This document shows positions 55,246 through 64,000 of a stretch of DNA of 64,000 nucleotides, in pieces. The stretch lies in assembly GCA_964007475.1 (NCBI GenBank), contig CAXFZM010000042.1, positions 310,001-374,000 on the forward strand, read 5' to 3'. The position numbers and the translations under genes were made by a program. Positions within the stretch are counted from its first letter, which is position 1. Every line of letters begins with the position of its first letter. Under the pieces are notes generated by a model. The model was not told the DNA's origin. It saw only the letters and a list, made by a program, of their open reading frames with translations, and did no database searches. Origin of the DNA: Hybos culiciformis (Eukaryota > Arthropoda > Insecta > Diptera > Hybotidae).

Positions 55246-55953
55246 CGGGTTTTGCCAACTCTAGTCCTAAATAAATTTTAGCACCATCATAATTAATTCA
55301 TACCAATTTAAAAAATTTTTTTTCGATTAAATATTAAATTTCAAAATTTTAATCTACAATAAATATTAATGGTATCGTAAAATTGTTTGATATTTACCTA
55401 GCTTTCATACGAGGTGTGATATGTAATTTGAATTTTTTTTCTTTTTCAAGGAACAATCTTTTTAATCAAATTTAAATAATATTTTATAAAGCGAAACATA
55501 CAAACTCAGTGAACTTTAATACAAATAACAATTTGTTAGATACTTTGAAAATTTTATTAAATGCGTTTTATCACCTCGATTTTTTTTTAAATTACAGGCG
55601 AGGTTACAATACTACAAGTTTTTTTTGGAACGAAAATTTTTATTATACTTCGAAAATTGAAAGTTTTTTTTTTTTTCTCGAATCGAAACTTGAAAGTGGG
55701 CTATTTAATTGGAAACTTCATTTAATTGTTCTTTTAATAAATTAGTGATTTATTTGAAAAGTTCAGATTACACAAATTCAATTTAAATTTTTTTATACTA
55801 TGAACATTCTTCGATCAAATTTTTTTATTCTTCAAGTATCAAGAGAATTTTACATGGATCTATATAGTAGTGTCTACTAAAAATTTATTTCAAACCATTA
55901 CAAAAAAAAAAAAAAAAAAAAATTTTAATATTTAAATAATAGTGTAACAATAT

Positions 55954-57477
55954 ATGGATGAATCTTTAAAATCAGAATTTAAAGCTATTAAGCAAGATTT
56001 CTGGCGGGCCACTAAAAGAATTTTAAAAGAAAACAAACCTCAAAAGCAAGAAACCATACAATCAATAATAACAGACATAATTATCACTTATAACAATTAT
56101 GTGAAATTCTTGTTGAAATTACAGTTGATAAACAATACAAACAGTACGAGAACTGTTGAGCTTCACAGTCAGTATTGTCATAGAAGATTAATAGATAGTT
56201 TTAATGCTACAAAAACTGAATACTTAATTCCAAAGCAAACTCTTGAATTAATAATAAGTTTTAAGAATTTGGAAAACCAATTACCTTCATTAATAAACAA
56301 TCAATTACACTGTAGTTTAGAAAATTTAAGCTCACAAACCATTGGTACACACTCACCTAAATTTAGTAGATCTTGCGATAGTATTAATGCAACCTTGAAA
56401 ACTTCTAATATAGATTTACAATCGGATACAGATTTGGGATCAATTGAAATTTCTGATACTGAAAGTGAACATAGTATATCTGAAGATATGGCAACATTAA
56501 ACAATGTAGAATTTTTAAAATTAGCGGGATCCATAATACATAAAAATTATAGTGGAGATCCACTAACACTAAAATCTTTTATAGACTCGATAAATTTATT
56601 AAATACCTTAGCAACGACTAATGAGCTTAGAACACTATTAGCATCTTTCATTCTGTCTAAATTAGAAGGTTCCGCTAGGGAGGCCATAAATACAGCATCT
56701 AATAATAATATTGAGTTAATACTAACTGACCTGCAAGATAAGATAAAACCAGAAAATTCGAAGGTTATTGAAGGGAAAATTAAGGCATTAAGAACAGACC
56801 GTTATTCCCTACAAAACTTCGCGGACAAAACAAACGAACTAGCCGAATCTTTCGGTAGAGCTTTAATATTAGAGGGAATTTCTCCACCCAAAGCCAACGA
56901 AATGACGATCGACAAGACCATAGAAATCTGTAGAACAAACGCGAGAACAGAGTTAACAAAAGCAGTCCTCTCATCTTCTAAATTTGATAGTCATAAGGAA
57001 GTAGTTTCTAAATTTTTGGTTGAAATCGACACTCAAGCGCAGGAGAAACAAGTATTGTCATTTAGGGCAAATAGTAGTCGTTTTCCACAAAACAGAAACT
57101 TTTTGTCCAATTCTTATAGGCCCTGTAATCAAAATTCGAGAATTAATTACAATCAGTCTAACAATCGAAACTTTCGAAACAATTATAATAGGAACTCTAA
57201 TTCAAATAATTATAGACAAAATAGTAACACTAATTTTAACAATTCCCAAAATAGAAATTTTCAAAACTTTAACCGAAATTTTCCTAATAATGCTACTGAT
57301 TCAAACTCTCATTATCGTTCAAATCGAAACAATAACGCTAACTATTATAACAACAACACTAATAATAGAAGGGAAGCAAATGTTCGATATTCAGAAAATA
57401 CAGATCAAAATTATTCGGGAAACGAGGATTTCCCTGGGGTAGACCCGGGGAATGCAAATCAAAACTACCCAAATTAA
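55954..57477 (+). CDS. gag of the young gypsy
   Basis: 507 residues from ATG 55954, the first good start after the leader. The first ~250 residues are helical and acidic, with a capsid-like region around residues 190-345 (FLKLAGSIIHKNYSGDPLTL, then LRTLLASFILSKLEGSAREA). The last ~130 are rich in N, R, Q, S and Y, without CCHC knuckles, so RNA binding probably uses basic residues. It overlaps pol in the -1 frame. A slip site GGGAAAC lies at 57417, about 20 codons before its stop. Confidence 0.9.
   Translation: MDESLKSEFKAIKQDFWRATKRILKENKPQKQETIQSIITDIIITYNNYVKFLLKLQLINNTNSTRTVELHSQYCHRRLIDSFNATKTEYLIPKQTLELIISFKNLENQLPSLINNQLHCSLENLSSQTIGTHSPKFSRSCDSINATLKTSNIDLQSDTDLGSIEISDTESEHSISEDMATLNNVEFLKLAGSIIHKNYSGDPLTLKSFIDSINLLNTLATTNELRTLLASFILSKLEGSAREAINTASNNNIELILTDLQDKIKPENSKVIEGKIKALRTDRYSLQNFADKTNELAESFGRALILEGISPPKANEMTIDKTIEICRTNARTELTKAVLSSSKFDSHKEVVSKFLVEIDTQAQEKQVLSFRANSSRFPQNRNFLSNSYRPCNQNSRINYNQSNNRNFRNNYNRNSNSNNYRQNSNTNFNNSQNRNFQNFNRNFPNNATDSNSHYRSNRNNNANYYNNNTNNRREANVRYSENTDQNYSGNEDFPGVDPGNANQNYPN
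57417..57452 (+). promoter_or_regulatory. -1 ribosomal frameshift signal
   Basis: GGGAAAC (57417-57423) sits in the gag frame as G-GGA-AAC, a classic X-XXY-YYZ heptamer. After 6 nt comes a hairpin: TTCCCTGGG (57430-57438) pairs with CCCGGGGAA (57444-57452) through nine pairs, one a U-G wobble, closing a 5-nt loop. The pol frame is -1 relative to gag and open from here on. Confidence 0.85.
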
Positions 57478-60400
57478 ACACTAATTATAATGATAATAAA
57501 AGTCACCTTGATTTCAAATCAAAAATTCCTAGTTGCATAAATAATTATAATTCTCAATATAAAAATGTTTATAACATAAATCCGAATTTTTCGGACTATA
57601 TTATTTTAGGTTCAAAATTAAATTTTAAAGGCTCAACATTCTTGTTGGACACACAAGCCGATATCTCCTTAATTAAACTGTCGTCAATCAATCCAAATTT
57701 CGATTTTAATAAACATCTAGATACTAATAATATAATAAATATAACCGGAATTACTCAAAATTCAATAAAAAGTATAGGAACAGTGCTGATAAATTTTTGC
57801 ATCAATAACCATGCCATTTCATGTATTTTACATGTTGTTCCGAATGAATTTAATATACCATCGGACGGTATAATAGGTAAAGATTTTTTAAAAAGTTATA
57901 GATGTGACATTAATTATAATTCTATGAAACTTTCAATTAACACGAGAGATAACATTATTTCACTTCCAATTCTCGACAGTCCAAACGAAAAAGATATAAT
58001 ATTACCAGCTCGTTGTGAAGTGATTAGATCATTTGCTCTACCTAATAACAACCCTTGTCTGGTTTTGGACCAAGAAATTGCCCCAAATGTCTTTATCCCA
58101 AGAACTATTGTCGCGTCAACCAGCCCTTTGATTCGAATAATGAACGCCTCAAATAAAATTCAAAAAATTTCAAAAAAATTAAAACTAGAAACTGAATCAT
58201 TATCAAACTATTCAGTATATGCAATAAATCCTAATAATACGAACCCCAATAGGACGAAAACTTTACTTAATTTAGTATCTAAAAATACAAAGCCAGAGCA
58301 TAAATTTAAACTGTTAAAACTTTGCGAAAAATATTCTAATATTTTTCATATAGAAGGGGATAAAATGGGTGTAAATAACTTTTATGAGCAAGAACTAAGA
58401 ATAAACGATACTACTCCCGTATATGTAAAAAATTATAGATTACCATATTCACAAAAATCCGAAATAAAAAATCAAGTTAACAAGCTTCTCAAGAACGACC
58501 TCATTGAGCCAAGCCGATCGAACTATAATAGTCCCATTATTCTAGTTCCGAAGAAGGGCTCAGAGAAAAAGTGGCGTTTATGTATTGACTACAGATTAGT
58601 AAATAAAAAACTAATTGCCGACAAATACCCTCTTCCTAGAATTGAGGACATATTAGATAACCTAGGTCGTGCAAAATTTTTTTCGGTTCTGGATCTATAT
58701 TCTGGTTTTCACCAAGTAGCTTTAAATTCAAATTCTCGTGATATCACATCATTTAGTACAGAAGAAGGCTCTTTTCGTTGGAAAGTTCTGCCATTTGGAT
58801 TAAATATATCTCCTAATTCATTTTCAAGAATGATGGCTCTAGCTTTTTCTGGATTAACTCCAGAGCAATGTTTCCTATACATAGATGATATTATAGTCAT
58901 AGGTTGTTCCGTGGAACATCATCTTAAAAATCTAGAATCAGTTTTCTCCATTTGTAACAAATATAACTTGAAATTAAACCCCGAAAAATGTTCTTTCTTT
59001 AAATCCGAAGTCACCTACTTAGGACACAAATGTACGGATAAGGGTATATATCCAGATGAGTCCAAATTAGAATGTATTAATAATTATCCACAACCCAACA
59101 ATAAAGATGCGACGAAGAGATTTATAGCTTTTATGAACTACTATCGGAAGTTTATTCCAAATTTTGCTCAATTAGCCAGACCTTTAAACCAACTAACTAA
59201 ATTTAAGTCAAATTTCATTTGGAACGAAGAATGTGAAAAATCGTTTCAACTTTTAAAAAATTCCTTAACTAAATTACCAATTTTACACTATCCTAATTTC
59301 TCGAAAGAATTCATTTTAACTGTAGATGCATCCAAAAATGCAGTAGGCGCAGTATTAAGCCAAGAATACGATGGGCAAGATTTCCCAATTTCTTACGCTT
59401 CTAAAAGTCTCACAAAGGGAGAAATTAATAAGTCTACAATTGAAAAAGAACTCACTGCTATCCACTTTGCAGTTCAGCATTATAGACCTTATATTTTCGG
59501 AACCCATTTCAGAATTAAATCGGATCACAAACCTTTAATCTATCTCTTCTCTTTAAAAAACCCATCCTCCAAATTAACTCGTATGAGATTAGACTTAGAG
59601 GAATACAATTTCACTACTGAATATATTAAAGGCAAGTCGAACGTGGTGGCGGACGCGCTATCCAGAATAAGCATCGACGAACTAAAAAATATTCAGTGTG
59701 AAAATGAACAAGTCCTGGTAGTTACAAGATCAATGAGTAAAAATAAAGATAATAGAAATAAAACCGAAGTAAAAATTTTAGAAAATAAAACCCATTACAA
59801 TTTCAACGTTTTAGACGGTAAAAATAACTTTAAAATCCCACAATTAATATTCAAATCGATCGATAATTTACAAGTAGTGAAAAATAAGAAAATATTGGTA
59901 AAATTAGATTTATCAAAGATTAAATGCCTTTTGACACGAGAGTCAATGGTTAAGAATCAGCTTAATAATTCCAAAATAATATTAGAATTGTTTTTAAAAG
60001 AATTAGAAAAAGAATTAAAATTAAAAAATATAGATAGAATCCAAATAAATGATAATGATCACATTTTTGCGCATATAAAAATTGAAAATTTTAAAGAAAA
60101 CGGGAATAAGATATTAAATAAACTAAAGATACTAATTGTAAAGAAGCCCAAAGAGATTAAAGATTTAAATGAAAAAGAAGAAATTTTAAAAAGATACCAC
60201 GATGATCCGGTATTCGGAGGACATACTGGTCAAAAGCGAATGTACGCTAAACTTAGATCTAATTTTTACTGGAAAAATATGAGAAAAAATATAGTTCATT
60301 TTATTAGAAATTGTGAAGCTTGTCAGAAAAATAAACCTAAACGTAAAAACATAGAACCTTTAACAATAACGAAATCTCCAGAAAAACCTTTCGATATTGT

Positions 60401-61214
60401 AATAATTGACACTATAGGTCCATTCCAAAAAACTATAAATGGAAACCAATACGGTATAACATTAATGTGCAATCTAACAAAATTTTTAGTCACAATTCCT
60501 ATTCCTAATAAAGAAGCAAATACTGTAGCTCGTGCGATATTTGAACATTTTGTTTTAATATACGGCCCAATGCGCAAAATTATTTCGGATTGCGGTACAG
60601 AATACCTGAACAGTATAACCTCAGAACTATTTAATCTTCTAAACATTAAACATTCAAATTCGACACCATACCACCACGAAACCGTAGGTACAGTAGAACG
60701 CAACCATCGGGTACTTAACGAATACTTAAGAGCTTATATAAATGAATACCGAGATAACTGGGATGAATACCTAAGATATTTCACATATTGTTACAATATT
60801 ACACCGAATGTTAACTTTAAATTAGAATATACCCCTTTCGAATTAATTTTTGCTAAAGAACCAAATATACATGAATTTTTATTGGATAACAGGGTAGATC
60901 CACTGTATAATTTTGATAACTTCGCCAAAGAATCTAAGTTTCGACTCCAAACTACGTATAAAGTAATCAAAGAATTTTTAAACGCTGCTAAAGTAAAGTC
61001 AAAACATTTTTACGATCAAAATACCAAGACAGTTGAATTTAAAATCAAGGAAAAAATTTTGCTAAGAAAAGAAAATCGAAATAAATTAGATCCAATTTAT
61101 TTGGGACCATATCTAATCAAAGATTTACAAGGAGTTAATGTAACTCTCCTAGATGATGTAAATAATAAAGAATTTATTGTACACAAAAATCGTATAGTTA
61201 AATATAATCAATAA
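57424..61214 (+). CDS. pol of the young gypsy
   Basis: Open in the -1 frame from the slip site to the stop at 61212-61214. There is no need for its own start; the first in-frame TTG is at 57642. Domains: protease with a DTQAD motif (57648) in place of the usual DTGA; RT (KVLPFGLNISPNSFSRMM; YIDD at 58878); RNase H (FILTVDASKNAVGAVLSQ; IEKELTAIHFAV; ADALSRI); integrase zinc finger (HTGQKRMYAK ... CEACQKN) and catalytic residues D (IIDTIGPF, 60408), D (ISDCGTEY, 60588) and E (GTVERNH, 60696), with 35 residues between the last two. It ends with a PIYLGPYLI-type C-terminal domain. No break is seen. Confidence 0.92.
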
Positions 61215-61648
61215 TATAAATTAGAATCTGTGGCCGCAGATGAAAAAATTAGAAATTAAGCAAATAATTAAATTGTAGAATTAATTTAATAAATTATTAT
61301 ATGAATCAAAAATTTTTCAAAAAAAAACATATATATACTTTTCAAAAAAAAAATTTTTTAGAAAATTAGTATAAAGTAAATTGAAGTACAAAATATAAAA
61401 ACAAAAAAGTTAAAAATATGTAAATTGAATATATGAAAAAAAAAAATCAATACTATTATAAAGCCACAGAATGAATTTTTATATAATATTCTTTAATCAA
61501 TAAGCAAAAAAAAAAAATATATAAAAATAAAAAAAAAAATAAATAAATTAAATTCATTTAAATGCATTTGTAATAAGAAAAACGTCTAATATCTATTTTG
61601 ATCTCTCAAATGCATTCAAATAAATTTAATTTTAAAAAGATGGGGAGG
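61215..61648 (+). other. AT-rich 3' region and polypurine tract
   Basis: No env frame is present. A-runs lead to AAAAAGATGGGGAGG at 61633-61648, the polypurine primer for plus-strand synthesis, next to the 3' LTR. Confidence 0.8.
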
Positions 61649-61864
61649 TGTTATGCCTAACCATGCATTATATAAATACATGATAGGATATTAAGTTAGC
61701 TGTAAGATAATTCAGCACACATTAGATATGTTAGGATATATAGAGTAAGACATGAATTGAGTGATATAAGCCTAAGTGATAATGTCAATTAAGATAAGAA
61801 TAAATTTATACTTGAACGAGACAAGACGTATTTTTATTTAAATCGTGTTCGTTTTGTCTTAACA
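61649..61864 (+). repeat. 3' LTR of the young gypsy
   Basis: 216 bp, nearly identical to the 5' LTR. It is followed by the target duplication ctat. Confidence 0.95.
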
Positions 61865-62103
61865 CTATCCTATTCAGAAATCAGTTTTTTAATAGCGAGT
61901 TCAATGAACTATTTTTTGAATATTGTGGGCAGCGTTCTGCAATATTCACAGCTTTTTCGTTCAATCTTATTTTCACAATAGAATTAACATAATCTTGTGA
62001 TCATTCATAAAAAATTTAGACACCGGATAATAGGTATATCACTAAAGTCCCAACTAATTTTCAAACATGTTTTACCACTTACTATGACAAGACAGTTATA
62101 TGC

Positions 62104-63734
62104 AGGCCCGGTCCTAGCTGATTCGGCGCCCTGTGCCGATTTTGAAAATTGCGCCCATAAGCATAGTATAAGTCATTTTCACGTCACCATTGAGGTAGAC
62201 CAGGCCTGCGCAACCCAAAACATAAGCGAGCCAATTTTAAGAAATATCAAAAATTAAAGAGCCGCAAATTTTTGTAATAATTATAAATGTATATAAGAAA
62301 ATCAATATATTTAATTTTTGATTTATATACCGTTTTAAAATATTAAAAATTAAATAAAACAATAATTTTGATTTATTATTATGAATTTTATACATTGTTC
62401 AAAATATATAATTCTTCAAAATTAATTGTAATTTTAATGATGACACCCTTAATTGATTTGTTCAATTCTCGTCCGTCATTGAAACTCGATGTTTATTTTT
62501 ACAAAATAATAAAAATTCTTTATTTGTAGTTTACAGTGGAAAAAAAATTCTTGATTTGTAATTTAGGGTGCAGGAAAATTCTTTATTTGTAGTTTAGAAT
62601 GAAAAAAGTTTAGGCCGGGTGAAAAAAAAAAATTTGTCAGAATTGTTCTTCGAGCCGAATGCAGTGTAAAAAAATGATTTCCGGAGCCGCATAAATTTAT
62701 GTTAAGAGCCGCAGTTTGAAGTATGAAGTAGACTATACTAAAGCGCTTTTTTTAACGAGGTATTCCCAGTAGGTCTAGTGCTAGTCCTCAAAAAAATATA
62801 CATACACTAGGTAGGAAAAGTCTGCGTACCGGCTCGTTTTCTTATTTTTTGTTCCACATGTTCCCAGTTTTTGATGTCATTTAAAAGGACTCTGTAAAAA
62901 AATTTTTTTTATCAAAATTTAAATTTTGAGAAATATCAATTTTTCGAAAAGTCTGCGTACAGCCGGTTTTAATGCCGCGTCTCAAAAATTAACTAATAAT
63001 GCCATTTGAAAGGCAATTGAATGTAGATAATTTTGCGCCATATAATTTTATCCCTACGATAAGTGAAAGTGTCAAAAATCGCCTTTGAAAATCATAAAAA
63101 GAAGCGGTTCTAACCTATTTTCCAGCAGTTCTAAGCTATTCCTATGACTTTCAAAGACAATTTTTGACACTCCCTTATCGTACAGATAAAATTATATGGC
63201 GCAAAATTATCTACATTCAATTGCCTTTCAAATGAGATTGCTAGTTAATTTCTAAGACGCGGCATTGAAACAGGCTGTACTCAGACAGTTCCAAAAATTG
63301 ATATGATTTCTCAAAATTTAAATTTTGAAAAATTTAAATTTTGAAAAAAAAAAAATGTTTTCATAAAAAAAACTTTTTCATAGAGTACTTTTAAATGACA
63401 TAAAAAACTGGGAACATGTTGAACAAAAAATAAGAAACGAGCCCGTACGCAGACTTTTCTACCTAGTGTATACCAAAAAAAAATGTTTACATGTTGATTT
63501 TATTCTATGCTGAATTCTCATTTGCACATTATACAATGTGCAATTTGATCACGGTATACAAAAAAAATTGTATACTGTGTTGATTTTTTTCTGGGTAGAG
63601 TTTTTTTGTGAACAGTAGCACAGTAGTCAATTTCGAATGGATTTGCATGTTCTTGACTACAAATCGATTGGCGCCCTATTCGTTAGGCGCCCTGTGCAAG
63701 TGCACATCATGCACATATAGCAGGACCGGCCCTG
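62104..63734. mobile_element. Non-autonomous hAT with CAGGCCCGGTCC ends
   Basis: Ends CAGGCCCGGTCC and GGACCGGCCCTG are inverted repeats with one mismatch. They are flanked by an exact 8-bp duplication, gttatatg (62096-62103 and 63735-63742). GGCGCCCTGTGC motifs lie near both ends. It has no transposase and hosts a TA-flanked foldback element. Confidence 0.85.
62805..63468. mobile_element. TA-flanked foldback MITE
   Basis: Starts CACTAGGTAG and ends CTACCTAGTG, with TA at both borders (62803-62804 and 63469-63470). Nearly the entire 664 bp is a long inverted repeat (CTGCGTAC, TTATTTTTTGTTC, CATGTTCCCAG and further blocks mirrored), with a loop near 63110-63140. This is typical of Tc1/mariner-type MITEs. 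No coding sequence. Confidence 0.8.
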
Positions 63735-64000
63735 GTTATATGTATATATGTATTTAAACAAGCATTTGTTAATCCTGTTGTAGTTAATAAGATAATAAAC
63801 GCTAAAAAAAGTACGAATTTTCCGGGAGAAAAATAAGTAAGAAAAGTGATCACATTTCATTTCATGTTTCATGTTTTTGTTTTATTTTTTTACAGAGATC
63901 ATTTAACCACTAAAGTTATAAACATTATATCCTATAAAACAAATTTATAATATTGGACGCACTAAACTCGTTACAAATAATTTTATTAAAGCCTTGAGAA

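Larger units (their letters stand above)
52676..55263 (+). mobile_element. hAT element with BED-type transposase, complete
   Basis: Perfect terminal repeats TAGAGTTGGCA and TGCCAACTCTA are flanked by an exact 8-bp duplication, gtcctaaa (52668-52675 and 55264-55271). Both subterminal regions carry clustered GAGCTCGAGCT-like palindromes. A single unbroken transposase gene fills most of the 2588 bp. It is likely autonomous and young. Confidence 0.93.
50665..55953 (+). other. Long A-rich leader of the young gypsy
   Basis: After removal of the hAT and one target copy, about 2.7 kb of leader lies between primer site and gag. It is mostly A-runs and AT repeats without open frames. A 31-bp direct duplication with ATTGGAGAATATCATAACAG occurs at 52290-52351. 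A leader this long is unusual. Confidence 0.75.
50432..61864 (+). mobile_element. Young Ty3/gypsy element with open gag and pol
   Basis: Two 216-bp LTRs (TGTTATGCC...TCTTAACA) differ at two positions by eye. The insertion is flanked by an exact 4-bp duplication, ctat (50428-50431 and 61865-61868). The primer site TGGCGACCGTGACA follows the 5' LTR directly. A purine tract (AAAAAGATGGGGAGG) precedes the 3' LTR. gag (55954-57477) and pol (57424-61214) are open. A hAT sits in the leader. There is no env: only 435 bp of AT-rich DNA separate pol and the LTR. Confidence 0.95.
44239..64000 (+). repeat. Tandem 2484-bp unit, copy 2 (three insertions)
   Basis: Pieces 44239-44310, 48809-50431, 61865-62103 and 63735-64000 line up in order with unit 1 once the two hATs and the gypsy, with their duplicated targets, are removed. 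The window end corresponds to about 43932 in unit 1, and the arithmetic agrees to within 2 bp. The unit continues beyond the window. Confidence 0.85.

Noticed and set aside
61215..61648. An env gene in the young gypsy
   Set aside because: No frame of useful length exists between pol and the 3' LTR.
62205..62740. Another hAT nested within the 62104 element (CAGGCCTGCGCAACC start, GAGCCGC motifs)
   Set aside because: The start looks right, but no matching right end or clear target duplication was found.

Overview
This is eukaryotic, very AT-rich DNA, and almost everything recognisable in it is transposable. The mix fits an arthropod, most likely an insect: Ty3/gypsy LTR retrotransposons, CR1/Jockey-like LINEs, P-element-like THAP transposases, a DD37E Tc1/mariner element, and many hAT elements with 8-bp target duplications. 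I did not find a convincing host gene, rRNA, functional tRNA or CRISPR array. The species cannot be named from the sequence alone.

Layout. 1-4.6 kb: a gypsy gag scrap, a deleted hAT (1206-2340) with a second hAT inside it, and small MITEs. 4.63-5.93 kb: a complete DD37E mariner-like element with an open transposase. 5.99-18.8 kb: a stack of insertions. A gypsy element (5' LTR 5989-6250, tRNA primer site repeated three times) appears split by a LINE. The LINE is itself cut by hAT elements at 7078-7769, 8165-9061 and 9603-14660. The last of these holds another gypsy on the minus strand (9689-14357, LTRs about 99% alike). A further hAT (17554-18615) cuts the pol of the outer gypsy. 19.3-23.3 kb: a TTAA foldback element and two decayed P-like transposases with THAP zinc fingers. 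24.3-27.5 kb: three elements nested one in another. 28.4-33 kb: a dead LINE on the minus strand and a dead hAT transposase. 34.9-36.1 kb: two hAT fragments facing each other.

36.3-39.6 kb holds the oddest element: a DD35E Tc1/IS630-like transposase flanked by two inverted arrays of a 21-bp repeat. It sits inside a wider pair of inverted arms beside a cluster of CGTCATTCCGGGAACG motifs. A deleted relative of the same element lies at 15.13-15.48 kb.

41.75-64 kb is a tandem repeat with a period of about 2484 bp. Each unit starts with a pair of inverted tRNA-like sequences. The first unit is uninterrupted. The second was hit by an apparently intact ZMYM1-like hAT with one intron (44311-48808), by a young gypsy with open gag and pol (50432-61864), and by a non-autonomous hAT (62104-63734). 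The gypsy has 216-bp LTRs differing at two positions and carries an apparently intact BED-type hAT (52676-55263) in its leader. Its gag-pol overlap contains a textbook -1 frameshift signal: a GGGAAAC slip site, a 6-nt spacer and a 9-bp GC-rich hairpin.

Nesting, terminal inverted repeats and target duplications were read directly from the sequence. Family names come from protein motifs recognised by eye, and no database search was run.
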